A stretch of 64,000 bases of DNA from Opisthocomus hoazin (lineage: Eukaryota; Chordata; Aves; Opisthocomiformes; Opisthocomidae). This document shows, one piece after another, positions 56,901 to 64,000 of the stretch. The first letter of the stretch is position 1. Each line of letters starts with the position of its first letter. The stretch lies in the NCBI RefSeq assembly GCF_030867145.1, contig NC_134434.1:4154001-4218000 (forward strand), given 5' to 3'. Under the pieces are notes generated by a model, which saw nothing but the letters and a program-made list of their open reading frames with translations, searched no databases and was not told the DNA's origin. Both the position numbers and the translations under genes were made by a program.

Positions 56901-59900
56901 GCGTCAGGAGCAGGAATTCAAAGCAGGATGTCCAGACGGGCAGGGCAGCCGGGACCAGTGGTGCTCCGTCTCGGATGAGCAACAGGCTGACTTCAGGCTC
57001 CTGATGCGAGGGCTGTACCTGGGTGAATGTGGAGTCACCCTGAGCTGGGTGACAGGCCAGCCAACCTCCTGGTGCTACCACCAGCAGTGAAGCACTGGTC
57101 CAGCAGAGCATCATAGGGCCTGCTTTTATGGAGCTGCTGTCTTGCAAAAATACCACTGTCCTGAGACCCTCCATGGCTCTTGGCCCACCTGCTCTGCCGA
57201 TATCCAGGTGCCAGAAAGTGGTTTCTCTGTAGCATCACTTCTCCAGGCCCATGTTATCCTCTGAAAACATGGCCTGTGTGGGACTCATGTGAGCAGAGAC
57301 AAAGCTCAGCCAGCCATAGCCCAGCAGCAAATGGCATCGCTCAGCCGAGACAGCCGTGGAAAGCCTCCTCTCCTGGCCGGGCACTGCCTCAGAGTGGGGC
57401 CCAGCCACACCAGCTTTATCTCTGCTTGTGATGCTCACCACTTCAGAGTTGGGAACATTTTACATTCTCCCAGGCAGCTGTGCTACAAATTTCTGTGTCA
57501 CCCAGAAGGCTGCACTGCACTGAAAATCTCATCTACATTGGTGAGAACAACATCTCTAAACCCATGTCTGGGTCTGCAGGTACCTTGGAAGAGACACAGG
57601 ACCATACCTGGCTAGCAAGGAGCCCAGACCACCAAATGGGCACAGGTCACCACTAAAGAACAACCAGCTATAAAATCCCTCTGAGAGCGGTGTCCATCAT
57701 AATGTGCAACCCCAATCTCACCATGGTCCCGAGAACAGGCTGTCACCAGCCCTACTTGGAGTCATCCCTTCAGCATCTCCGTGAGCAGCCCATACATCCT
57801 TCTCCTCAAGCACAGTGAGGTACGTTTCAATCTGTGCTGTAACACATGCCTGACTGACAGAGAAACATGTGTCTGTCTGCTAAAACATCTAGGTATAAGA
57901 TGCTGGAAAAACAAAACCAAGCACAAACCAATCTATATCAAGTTGGTGTTTTACAAAAATTTCACAAAATCACAGAACGGTGTCATCAGTTACAGAGAAG
58001 CCACAGATTGAACACACACACTGATTGTGAACTGTGCGAGTTCATGATCTGAGAGGAAACACATGCACATGTTTTATCTTTGGACACTGGGAAAATGAAA
58101 ATAAAGCTTCTGCCAAAATGCCTGGCCAAACACCCAAGACCTGCTCTCTTCTGCCTTTATTAACCTGCTGATTTTGGTCCAAATCACTCTCTCCACCACA
58201 GGCAGACAGAATAAATTCCTCTCCCATCTCATCCAGCTTCATTCAAGCCCCGTGCACAAGCAGGAACCCTTTCCTCCATAGAGCCAGGCAAGTCTTCTCT
58301 GCAAATTTACATCCATGTGTCCGCAATTAGGCCTGGATATTACCCCATGCCAAGCCGTGCAGAGCCTTATTTAGAGTGTTAAACTTTCACTTCTCACCAT
58401 TTATCTGAACTACCGCTGATGTTATGCAGATGTTGGCCTTGTAAACTCTCTTTCCATATCACCGGACAGATAAGGTCAGAGTTAAGGTTAAGTCTGCGTT
58501 TGCCAGCTTTGTTTGCTCTGTCTGATGACAATACTTCTCCTCTGCTGGAGTACAACTGGTTTGTATTCAAAGCAGGAGATCACTTCATATAAATGATTGT
58601 CTCTGGGAAGAGTTAAATATGTTTCTGGAACAGCCCTTAAATGTCCTAGTTGATTTAGTGCAATCCCATTGATAATTGGAGCACATGGGATAGCATGGCA
58701 GGCTTGAAGAATCATCATTCCTGCAAAATTTGTCAGGATGACCTCAGATCAGTATATTTATCTCTGGCAAAACAGACAAAATAAACACGGACACAAATCC
58801 TCGAGGAAGGGGAGGGGGGACCTGAAGGCCTGCAGCATGTTGGTGATTTGATCTATCTCCTCTGGAGCAGTTCCTGGTGCTCTGCACTGGGGTAGCTACC
58901 ATCTCTCCACACTGCACGACTATGCTGGTCCTTCGCTGTGGACCACTGGGCAGAAAAGACCAGGAGGAAACACTGTGGGACTCAAGGAAGGATTGCTGGG
59001 CACCGTGTGAAGAAGCCTCTCCCTCCACCAGATCAGCCTTTCCTGGACAAATTCTTTCTTTTTCTTGCTACTGATGCTGCCAGATGGAAGCCAGATACTG
59101 GAAAGATGAACCTCGAGGCACTCTAAGAGGGATACCTACATGCCACCATCTTTTAGTTGCCACCTGCTTGCCCCACTTTCTGCCTGCTTTGTGCCACAGA
59201 GATTAAAGGGATTCTGAGATGAGGAAACAAGAAGCAAGTAATATATCTCTAGCACCCTTTAACACACACGTAGCTCGCTCAGCTGCTCAGTGTGTGCAGG
59301 CCATGGAGAGACGGCAAAAGTTAAGTTGTTAAGATTTACCTCACCCTCATTAACATTGGCCTGGAATCCCTCAAAAGGGATTCAGACTCGTCATGAGTCA
59401 CGGAGCACAGCTAATCCTTCCCAAACCTGGGGAGCAAGCGAAGCCTCACACCTGCCTCACAAGACCATTTCCAAAGCAACGAGCACATCGTGAAGAACTG
59501 CTCCTCGGGACTTGGCATTTCAGGGCATGATCCCTCCTGGCTCCTTTACTTGCTCTGTGCAAGCTACACGTCTCTCTGTGTAAACTGGTGTTGTCTGTTC
59601 ACGTGTTACAGCCCCTGAGCCATGCAGCGGGGTGCGGAGCAGGGCAATGGCTTGTTTGAGATCTTCATCCCTCTGCCAAGCGAATGGAGGACAGTAAATC
59701 AGAGCACTGCACCTTTTGCCATCCTTGAGGGGCTTTACAGCTGCCAAAGTTTGCACACAGAGCAGGGACACCAGAGGAAGCTCTGTCCCATAGACCCTTT
59801 GCACATAAAAGAGATTCGACCGCTTCCAGCATAAAATCTTAGCTTTTTTATCTGTTCCCCATGTTACTAAAAATCCAGCACAAACTGAAGGCAGCATTGA

Positions 59901-61859
59901 TTTATTTGTATTCCTCAGCATTCCTCTTTCCTGCCCTGTCTCACAGACTGCGATGACCAGGGTTGTGCTGTGACCGGGTCCCGCATTACCTGCGGCGGTC
60001 CCAGCAGTGGGGAGAGCCAGGTGCAGGCACGCATTTGGGACTTTGTCAAGCGCAACTCAAACATAACAAACAGGCAGAGAAATTTTGTCAAATGGGAAAC
60101 CTATCTTTCACCAGGCTGTAGTGAAGGATGGCAGTTGTGGGAATAAGTCAAGCACCAAAGAATGCCCCACAAATTGACTCCCCTAGAAATGCTGAAAGGC
60201 ATCAGAATTTATGGATGCAAAGACCCACAAAGTTTACTTTTACTGGAGAATCATTTGAAAAATATGTTTAGAGATCCCACTGTTGGTTCCACAATAAAGC
60301 CAGCTTACAAATAAACCAGAAATGAGCCTTAGAAACAATACTTGTTCATTTGAAAAGAATGCAGACATGTAGCACAGCCCATCCTGCTCTGTCAGAAAGA
60401 TGGCAGTGTTGCTTTGGAGTTGCTGGAGGAATTGTTACGGACTGAGATTTTTTTCAAATGAACAGCAATGTACCATAATATACCAACAAAATCTAAGGAA
60501 TGACTTAATCTAACGAAATGTAAGATCAGAGCGATATGGAAACCACACCAAAGCCCTGGACCCAAGTTTTGTATAATTCAGCCAGACTAGGACACTTGTG
60601 TTTGCACACACACGCTTGCGTTTTCAACCAACTGCCAACTTTGTATTTGCTGAGAAAACAAAGTTTAAGTTGACCACCCAGCTATCTAAGAGATCCTGAT
60701 AACACCACTCATGTCCACCATCAGTATCATAAATCTCTAATTTCATTATCTACAATGCATGAGGAGGCAAAAACACACACAGCGTGGGTGACATGCCAGA
60801 CTGGGTGCATGTTCCAACGTGACCACCCCATCCAGTTTTACAGCGTCCCGTACGGCACATGCAGATGGTTTGTCTGAACACCCTCACAGATAACATTCCC
60901 AGGGACAACTTCACCTCTGGAAAGGTCAGAGAAAGCTCCTCGAGAACATTTTTTGACATTACCATTAATATTACAGTGTTTTACATTTGTTAAAAAAATT
61001 ACACGTAAAGATACCCATTCGCAAACTCGGCATACTTACTATAAATAACGCCAGTGAATAAAGGCATGAATATCCAGCAGAGGGTCTGATTTAGAAGTGA
61101 CTGTCCCATAGTTCACCTTCACTCACCTTCACTCGCGCTGAACGTCCTCTGAGAAGCCCCTTATCGGTGCTTCCCCTAACTTACGAGGCGGAGGCATGTT
61201 TTACTCGCAAACCCTCCGAGAGTGGCAATCAATTGTGTGGCTCTGGTTTTATTTCTCTGATGATGTCACTTTAAATACTTTTCATGTTCCATTTGTTATT
61301 TTTACTTCTAAAAATGACGCATTTCTTCAAATCCATTTTTCTCCAATTAGTCACAACTTAATGGAACAAAGTCAGCTGCTTGCATGTCAGAGAGAGCGTC
61401 AGGCCCATCCTCACTGCGATTATTACAGACGGACCCGCGAGAGCACCTGGAATATACGGTCGGCGTTAGGTACCTTGTTTATCCCAGATGCCCTTTTGGC
61501 TTCCTGCCCAAATCCTTTGTAGCAGGGCCAGGGCAGGAGACCCGGGAACTGCAGTTTTACCAAAATAAACCACAGACATAAACTGAAGACAATGAAATAC
61601 GAGGAAAAAAAAAAGCAACAGAGAGGAAGGAAGATGCGTTTCTCCACTTGCGGAACAGCCTCTGTAAGAGCAAAGCCGTGACAGCTCTACGACCCCCTGA
61701 ATATTTTTCTCGCATGCTGCTTCCAAACATTTAATGCAAAACAGTCTGTGGCTACGGCTCACCGGAGAAAGAAGTTTTAAGAGAAATCTCAAGGTTTCCC
61801 CTACCTGATCTGAACTTGCTCCGAATCAGCAAGGAGTGCTCAGACCCCAGGAGTGTCAT
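25137..61859 (-). CDS. MYOCD: Myocardin, SRF transcriptional coactivator; complete, 13 coding exons
   Basis: Nuclear coactivator that binds SRF at CArG boxes and drives cardiac and smooth-muscle genes. Thirteen exons join with matching phases into 2,841 nt (946 codons plus stop), close to the human short form of about 938 residues. Domains by residue: N-terminus [18 protein letters not shown] 1-18; RPEL1 about 19-42; RPEL2 about 60-84; RPEL3 about 98-128; basic SRF-contact region about 247-272 ([13 protein letters not shown]); Q15 at 304-318; SAP about 376-411; leucine zipper about 525-565; activation domain 758-946 containing [18 protein letters not shown]. The start sits in a good context (GTCACCATGA). 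MRTF-A/B are excluded by the N-terminus, the activation domain and the [10 protein letters not shown] segment. Oddities: an MRTF-like RPEL2, a pure CAG tract, and a GC-rich exon 6. Confidence 0.97.
25706..26392 (-). other. MYOCD: MYOCD intron 12
   Basis: 687 nt, moderately GC-rich. The frame of exon 13 stays open upstream through about 500 nt of this intron, which is coincidental because it lacks similarity to myocardin. No repeat identified. Confidence 0.9.
26393..26450 (-). CDS. MYOCD: MYOCD coding exon 12
   Basis: 58 nt, acceptor TTTGCTGCAG, donor GTACGC. Encodes [19 protein letters not shown] plus one base. This is identical to mammals over the part I remember. Confidence 0.96.
26451..27429 (-). 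other. MYOCD: MYOCD intron 11
   Basis: 979 nt of unique sequence between GTAACT and TTTGCTGCAG. Nothing else recognised. Confidence 0.9.
27430..27543 (-). CDS. MYOCD: MYOCD coding exon 11
   Basis: 114 nt, 38 codons, phase 0 to 0. Acceptor TATTTCCCCCACGCAG, donor GTAACT. Encodes [20 protein letters not shown] then [18 protein letters not shown], matching human KFSIPSP...SYEDAVKQ. Confidence 0.95.
28114..28202 (-). pseudogene. Possible relic of alternative MYOCD exon 10a
   Basis: On the - strand an acceptor-like GGATCTGCAG and a donor-like GACAG|GTATGA bound 89 nt. The frame that starts at the acceptor is open and contains [13 protein letters not shown]. This shares 7 of 14 positions with human exon 10a (PSFSPHSSSLHPP region, from memory). 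The length is not a multiple of three while both neighbours are phase 0, so as drawn it would break the frame. It may be decayed, mis-bounded or chance. Confidence 0.2.
28350..29015. repeat. 30-bp minisatellite in MYOCD intron 10, about 22 degenerate units
   Basis: A typical unit on the + strand is GAGCTGTGCCAGGGCTCCAT followed by GGGGCAGAGG, with variants of 29-32 bp. Alternating unit types form a higher-order repeat: the 31-bp variant starting GACCTGTGCCAGGACTCTCC recurs exactly at 28784-28814 and 28845-28875. Because 30 is a multiple of three, all frames not hitting a stop stay open across it. Confidence 0.93.
29297..30250 (-). CDS. MYOCD: MYOCD coding exon 10 (SAP domain and leucine zipper)
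   Basis: 954 nt, 318 codons, phase 0 to 0. Acceptor TTCCTTCTAG, donor GTAAGT. SAP helices are [17 protein letters not shown] then [12 protein letters not shown]. The coiled coil runs from [20 protein letters not shown] to [12 protein letters not shown], the homodimerisation zipper. The C-terminal part has SP repeats ([28 protein letters not shown]). Confidence 0.97.
30251..31442 (-). other. MYOCD: MYOCD intron 9
   Basis: 1,192 nt splitting the SAP domain between K382 and V383. Unique sequence; no repeat or extra exon recognised. Confidence 0.9.
31443..31596 (-). CDS. MYOCD: MYOCD coding exon 9 (Ser-rich linker, start of SAP)
   Basis: 154 nt, acceptor TTGTTATTTCAG, donor GTGAGT. Encodes [37 protein letters not shown] and ends LPSNLDDLK, the first turn of the SAP domain. 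Confidence 0.95.
31597..32353 (-). other. MYOCD: MYOCD intron 8
   Basis: 757 nt, of which about half is CR1 copy B. A C-rich run lies at 31635-31660 on the + strand (G-rich in the transcript), close to the exon 9 acceptor. Confidence 0.9.
31681..32065 (-). mobile_element. CR1 LINE 3' fragment (copy B) in MYOCD intron 8
   Basis: Three octamer tail units (TCACAGAA repeated) at the left edge, then the standard 3' region. The - strand encodes [20 protein letters not shown] and [18 protein letters not shown]. It is transcribed in sense with MYOCD and its 3' end lies 84 bases from the exon 9 acceptor. 5'-truncated near 32065. Confidence 0.95.
32354..32628 (-). CDS. MYOCD: MYOCD coding exon 8 (basic region and poly-Q)
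   Basis: 275 nt, acceptor TTGGACCAACAG, donor GTGAGT. It begins [20 protein letters not shown], then [20 protein letters not shown] and [20 protein letters not shown]. It then has QILS, Q15 and [12 protein letters not shown]. The basic block and following Q-rich region mediate SRF binding in the family. Confidence 0.96.
32392..32436 (-). repeat. MYOCD: (CAG)15 trinucleotide repeat encoding Q15
   Basis: Fifteen uninterrupted CTG units on the + strand (CAG in the mRNA), bounded by AGC (Ser) and CAC (His) codons. Residues 304-318 of myocardin. Purity makes it prone to length change. Confidence 0.98.
32629..33172 (-). other. MYOCD: MYOCD intron 7
   Basis: 544 nt with a (TCA)n/(AAT)n microsatellite in the middle; otherwise unique sequence. 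Confidence 0.9.
32915..32987. repeat. Compound microsatellite (TCA)n flanked by (TAA)n
   Basis: About twelve TCA units at 32931-32966, bordered on both sides by imperfect AATAAT runs. Confidence 0.95.
33173..33298 (-). CDS. MYOCD: MYOCD coding exon 7
   Basis: 126 nt, acceptor CTCTCCCCCACAG, donor GTAACG. Encodes [18 protein letters not shown] and then [13 protein letters not shown]. It is poorly conserved but in the expected place and phase, between the acidic segment and the basic region. It aligns with the human stretch around QDLASGSENDRND. Confidence 0.88.
33299..34288 (-). other. MYOCD: MYOCD intron 6
   Basis: 990 nt, most of it (33400-34125) a pyrimidine-rich array on the + strand, so the transcript is G-rich. 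No exon inside. Confidence 0.9.
33400..34125. repeat. Degenerate pyrimidine/purine array built on CCCAGTCTCC
   Basis: Irregular repetition of CCCAGTCTCCCCAGTCCC-type units. The best ordered part is 33735-34108, where a longer block (CAGTCCCTCCCCGCTCCACC plus flank) recurs near 33952 and 34068. The - strand (the MYOCD sense strand) has closely spaced runs of 3-6 G. Confidence 0.88.
34130..34470. promoter_or_regulatory. Intragenic CpG-rich island over MYOCD exon 6
   Basis: Dense CG dinucleotides and very high GC (for example GGCGGCGGCCGCCGACTCGG), covering exon 6 and about 160 nt on the intron 6 side. It meets the look of a CpG island by eye, but no counts were computed. A role as an internal promoter is only a possibility; GC-biased evolution is a simpler explanation. 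Confidence 0.35.
34289..34464 (-). CDS. MYOCD: MYOCD coding exon 6 (acidic Ser-rich segment, GC-rich)
   Basis: 176 nt. The acceptor CCCCCGGCAG fits the phase left by exon 5, giving [20 protein letters not shown] and then [20 protein letters not shown]. It ends in an Ala/Pro run ([16 protein letters not shown]). Donor GTAGGG. Third positions are almost all G or C. An alternative AG 7 bases further in (CCCAG at 34457) would break the frame with exon 5. Confidence 0.93.
34465..38689 (-). other. MYOCD: MYOCD intron 5
   Basis: 4,225 nt. CR1 copy D lies at 34711-35147. AATAAA-like hexamers on the + strand (around 35524, 38560) are not tied to any recognisable gene. The rest is unique sequence. Confidence 0.88.
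34711..35147 (-). mobile_element. CR1 LINE 3' fragment (copy D) in MYOCD intron 5
   Basis: Left edge ATCACAGAATCACAGAATGG, then GTCAGGGTTGGAAGGGACC in reverse orientation. The - strand retains CR1 ORF2 C-terminal features ([32 protein letters not shown]). It is a different subfamily from A-C, in sense with MYOCD. Confidence 0.94.
38690..38851 (-). CDS. MYOCD: MYOCD coding exon 5 (RPEL3 and basic NLS)
   Basis: 162 nt, acceptor GGCCTTTTAG, donor GTAGAG. Encodes [20 protein letters not shown], then [19 protein letters not shown] and on to AVKEAIK. It contains the third RPEL repeat (LRPGPLELV) and the KLKRAR basic element. Confidence 0.96.
38852..41151 (-). other. MYOCD: MYOCD intron 4
   Basis: 2,300 nt between RPEL2 and RPEL3 exons. 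I see no clear repeat. The stretch 39300-39780 reads like an old, unclassified repeat but I cannot assign it. Confidence 0.85.
41152..41227 (-). CDS. MYOCD: MYOCD coding exon 4 (RPEL2, canonical-looking)
   Basis: 76 nt, acceptor GTTCTGCAG, donor GTAAGA. Encodes [19 protein letters not shown] then NMHILQ. The RPxxxDL core is intact, unlike the RCNSADL of human myocardin. The MHILQ end is myocardin-like. Confidence 0.94.
41228..45776 (-). other. MYOCD: MYOCD intron 3
   Basis: 4,549 nt splitting the RPEL1-RPEL2 spacer from RPEL2. It contains an old CR1 body (about 42050-43560) in the opposite orientation to the gene. Confidence 0.88.
42050..43560 (+). mobile_element. Ancient, heavily mutated CR1-type LINE body (reverse-transcriptase region)
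   Basis: Broken frames on the + strand resemble LINE RT: a relic of [20 protein letters not shown] near 42630-42690, a relic of AFDTVSH near 42740-42765, and ATATTCATTAATGCCTTGGA near 42921 where CR1 has the F-N-x-F-I-N-D-L region. The end near 43420-43440 (GAGGAGAGGCTGAAGGGA) matches the downstream CR1 motif. Many stops and shifts; boundaries are approximate. Confidence 0.65.
45777..45832 (-). CDS. MYOCD: MYOCD coding exon 3 (RPEL1-RPEL2 spacer)
   Basis: 56 nt, acceptor CCTGTTGCAG, donor GTAACT. Encodes [19 protein letters not shown]. This is closer to the MRTF-A/B spacer (PLKSPAAFHEQRRSLERAR) than to human myocardin as I remember it (PLKRPAEFHEQRKHLDSDK). Confidence 0.94.
45920..45975. promoter_or_regulatory. 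Pair of MEF2-like sites in MYOCD intron 2
   Basis: CTAAAAATAA at 45966-45975 fits the MEF2 consensus YTAWWWWTAR. CTATAAAAATAG at 45920-45931 is a near match with extra A residues. MEF2 is a known upstream regulator of myocardin, but such short AT-rich sites arise by chance. Confidence 0.25.
48833..49272 (-). mobile_element. CR1 LINE 3' fragment (copy C) in MYOCD intron 2
   Basis: CGCAGAATCACAGAATGG tail complement at the left, then about 440 bases collinear with copies A and B. The - strand encodes [20 protein letters not shown] and [18 protein letters not shown]. Among copies A-C it extends furthest 5'. In sense with MYOCD. Confidence 0.95.
51350..51415 (-). CDS. MYOCD: MYOCD coding exon 2 (RPEL1)
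   Basis: 66 nt, acceptor TCTTTCTCGCAG, donor GTGAGT. Encodes [19 protein letters not shown] then IMP, the first RPEL repeat. It has RR where the RPEL consensus has RP, as in human myocardin and MRTF-A. Confidence 0.95.
51416..61804 (-). other. MYOCD: MYOCD intron 1
   Basis: 10,389 nt, the largest intron. Only a short CR1 tail remnant (about 54870-54941) and an oligo(T) run near 54726 stand out. Mammals have an alternative exon in this region for the short smooth-muscle isoform; I could not recognise one. Confidence 0.85.
54870..54941 (+). mobile_element. CR1 3'-end remnant in MYOCD intron 1
   Basis: AAGGTCCCTTCCAACACAAA followed by CCATTCTT is the CR1 3' end in + orientation with the octamer tail nearly gone. 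It is opposite in orientation to the better preserved copies. Confidence 0.7.
61805..61859 (-). CDS. MYOCD: MYOCD coding exon 1 with start codon
   Basis: Reads [18 protein letters not shown] and one base of the next codon, then donor GTAGGG. This N-terminal peptide is the hallmark of the long (cardiac-type) isoform that can contact MEF2. The ATG at 61857-61859 is preceded by GTCACC. Confidence 0.95.
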
Positions 61860-62420
61860 GGTGACTCGGGGACCAGATCCAGACGCCCCTCACTTAAACC
61901 ATTAACTTCCTCCACAGGGAAAAGCCGACCAGACCGCGGCTAGCGCTCAGGATTCATCCAGCTCTCCTGGGCTCTCTGGGTGCTTTTACAGCTGGCTGGC
62001 AAGAAGCAGCAAGTGGCTTTGAAAGGTTTGGTCCCATCCAGCACTGACCCTCCACAGACACCAACTGCTCCCCCTGTGCTGTGTTGAACTAATTAACGTG
62101 GAGCTAGCGGGAGCCTCCTCCCGCCCGGAGTTTACTACCAGCAGCTGGGTGTCCTGGCTGATGTCATCGTCTAGCGGGGAGCAGCGACTATCGGAAAGGG
62201 TCTTAGCAAAGACAGAAGTTTGATATCTGATACTAATTACTACCGGCCGGTACGCAGCCAATCAGGGCGCTCCCCGTCTCCGCCGACTTTGGGAGCTGCT
62301 TGGAAATATCAACAGAGCCAGGGCTTAACTCTTTGCAGCGTGGTGCGAGCCAGGCCGTGCGACCTCCGGCTCCCGCGCCGGGACGGCCAGCGTGGTTTCG
62401 GGGTCTGTGTGCCCCTCAGA
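61860..62420 (-). promoter_or_regulatory. MYOCD: MYOCD promoter and 5' UTR region
   Basis: Sequence upstream of the start codon, GC-rich and CpG-containing between about 62100 and 62420. No TATA box is seen. Candidate elements are an inverted CCAAT box (62258-62262), a CRE/AP-1-like TGACATCA on the - strand (62159-62166), and E-boxes CAGCTG at 61989-61994 and 62142-62147. The transcription start cannot be fixed; roughly 62150-62240 would suit the CCAAT position. Confidence 0.45.
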
Positions 62421-64000
62421 CAAAGGAAGGGCTTGAGTTAGGGTAAGGGTCCCGGGCGAGGGTGCAGGTCCTCCCGTCTGATGCCGTGCTGGATGCCCTT
62501 CGCATCAGGGAGATGGAGGATGGGGCTACTTGGAAAACGGGAGCTGTGACTCCAGCCACTGCTGCCCCTCACCCGGGGCTTGTTTGGGTGCTGACACCCC
62601 AAGAAGGCAGCGCCCTGGGCTGCACAGATCCTGGGCCGTGCTAGAAAGCTGAAAGCACAGGGGTGCTCAGGTGCTTCGTCTGCGCTTCCCTCCCGCAGCG
62701 CATGCACGCCCAGAGCTGTGCTGCTGGGTGGCTCCTTTGTCGGCACGTGGCCACATCCTCAGGATTATCCACTGGAGATGCTCACATCTGCTAAGGCTCA
62801 GGTAGCATATTCTGCAGGCACTCAGAACACGTCCTCTTGTTCCGTTACACACAGACACTCAGAATAATGCCAAATAGATGAGGCAGGGCTAAATCTTGAC
62901 TTCAAGTTTCCTGCGCTGTAGATGAGCACAGCAATCCCGAGGAGGCCGGGCACAGCTATGTGCTGGACAAAGCTGCAATGGAGGATGCTTCTCCACCTAC
63001 CAAACATTCTCTGAGAGAAGAAAAACTTGTTGCAAACATGCAGAGTAAAGAGATACAGATCCTTTGAGGCTCCCCCTCCCCAAGCATATGTCTGGTTCAG
63101 TTGAGGTGAGTGGAAGGAAACGAACTGATAGCAACTTTTACCTTGTAACTCAAGTGCTACAAGTCAAGCTAAGTCAAGGAGAGATCTCAGCTTCCCTGAT
63201 ACATTGGTCTCACCTGGGAAGCTGCCTAAATTACGGCTAGATCAGAAACACCTGCCTGAAAACTTGCTCAGACCTGGTTTGGGGTTTTGTTGGGGTTTTT
63301 TTGTTTGTTTGCTTTTTTGTTTGTTTTGTTGTTGTTAGTTTTTTAATCCTGTGGTTTCTGGGAAGTCCTCTTGAACATCTTGGCTTGGTGATAGGAATTT
63401 CAGGGCTTCCAGACTTGTAGACCCATGTTGGCAGAGACCTTAGAAACCCTCTAGCTCCAGCAGCTCTGATTCCAGCAGTGCCCCACTTACAGCTGGGAAA
63501 TGCTGGGTCCCTCACCCTCCTGTAGTCCATGTGATGAGGCTGTCCTGAGCTGAGCCCCCTCCCTGTCATGGACTGGACTTGTGATTTCCTGCTCATGCTA
63601 CATCTGATGAAGTGGATATTCCTTAACGTCTGATGGGGAAGAGGTTGTTGAAATAAATTCATCTCCAAGCGTTGATCTGAGTCAGTAATGAGAGCCCTAC
63701 TGCAGTGTGCAGCAAGGCGGCCAGGAGGCTTGTTCATTGCTAATTTTTCCTATTGTTTAGTCCTCTATGTTTGGAATGTACCATCTAATGGACTTCTCAT
63801 AAGTAGTGCTGTCCTGAAACAAATGCCACACCATGAGCAGCTCAAGGACAAGACAGGACTCATCAACACCCACAGTCTCAAACTGCAGTTTCTGTACTTT
63901 TTTCATTGCAAACTGCTCTATCATTTATGGCTCCTGCTGGCCAAAGCCCCGCTCAGGCATCCCTGCGCCCTTTGGAGCCTGCAGGTTCCTATGTCTTCTT
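62421..64000. other. Upstream flank of MYOCD
   Basis: No gene recognised. A T/G-rich simple stretch ((GTTT)n-like) occupies about 63277-63344. The rest is unique sequence. Confidence 0.7.
63277..63344. repeat. T/G-rich simple repeat
   Basis: Irregular GTTT and GTTTGTTTG units with T runs; no transposon body is attached. Confidence 0.85.

Noticed and set aside
25137..61859. Identification of the gene as MRTFA or MRTFB because of the MRTF-like RPEL1-RPEL2 region
   Set aside because: The N-terminus [28 protein letters not shown], and the C-terminal [18 protein letters not shown] and [13 protein letters not shown] are specific to myocardin, and the MAP2K4 neighbour fits MYOCD.
61986..62261. 91-codon open frame just upstream of the MYOCD start, considered as an upstream ORF
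   Set aside because: The first codon of the frame is TTG, not ATG, and overlaps the inverted CCAAT box, so it would lie partly outside any transcript.

Overview
This window is nuclear DNA from a bird. Two vertebrate genes can be read exon by exon with conventional GT/AG splice sites. The interspersed repeats are almost all CR1 LINE fragments with the ATTCTGTG-type 3' tail typical of birds and other sauropsids. Three CR1 copies (about 1.26, 31.7 and 48.8 kb) belong to one well-preserved subfamily. I cannot name the species; a neoavian bird is a guess.

Region 1 (1-16.96 kb, + strand): the 3' end of MAP2K4 (MKK4/SEK1, the MAP kinase kinase for JNK and p38). Four coding exons encode the last 128 residues, from the APE motif to the C-terminal docking site. 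They correspond to human exons 8-11. A long 3' UTR of about 3 kb follows. The first 8 kb is intron and the 5' exons lie outside the window.

Region 2 (about 17.0-23.06 kb): intergenic DNA between two convergent 3' ends. It holds a poly(A) tract and a G-rich stretch, and no gene I can support.

Region 3 (about 23.1-62.4 kb, - strand): the complete MYOCD (myocardin) gene, the SRF coactivator of cardiac and smooth muscle. Thirteen coding exons join with matching phases into 2,841 nt, an open frame of 946 codons plus stop. In order the protein has an N-terminal peptide, three RPEL repeats, a basic region, a CAG-encoded Q15 tract, a SAP domain, a leucine zipper and a C-terminal activation domain. 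A GC-rich, TATA-less promoter region lies at about 61.86-62.42 kb. Introns carry CR1 copies, a 30-bp minisatellite, a pyrimidine/purine array and microsatellites.

Region 4 (62.4-64 kb): sequence upstream of MYOCD with no recognisable gene.

The most interesting observation is in MYOCD exons 3-4. The second RPEL repeat and the spacer before it look like the actin-binding version in MRTF-A/B, not the degenerate version known from mammalian myocardin. If functional, avian myocardin could sense G-actin. Other points of interest are the tail-to-tail MAP2K4-MYOCD arrangement, repeat arrays filling introns 6 and 10, a possible relic of the alternative 48-residue exon 10a, and a small GC island in the presumed MYOCD 3' UTR.
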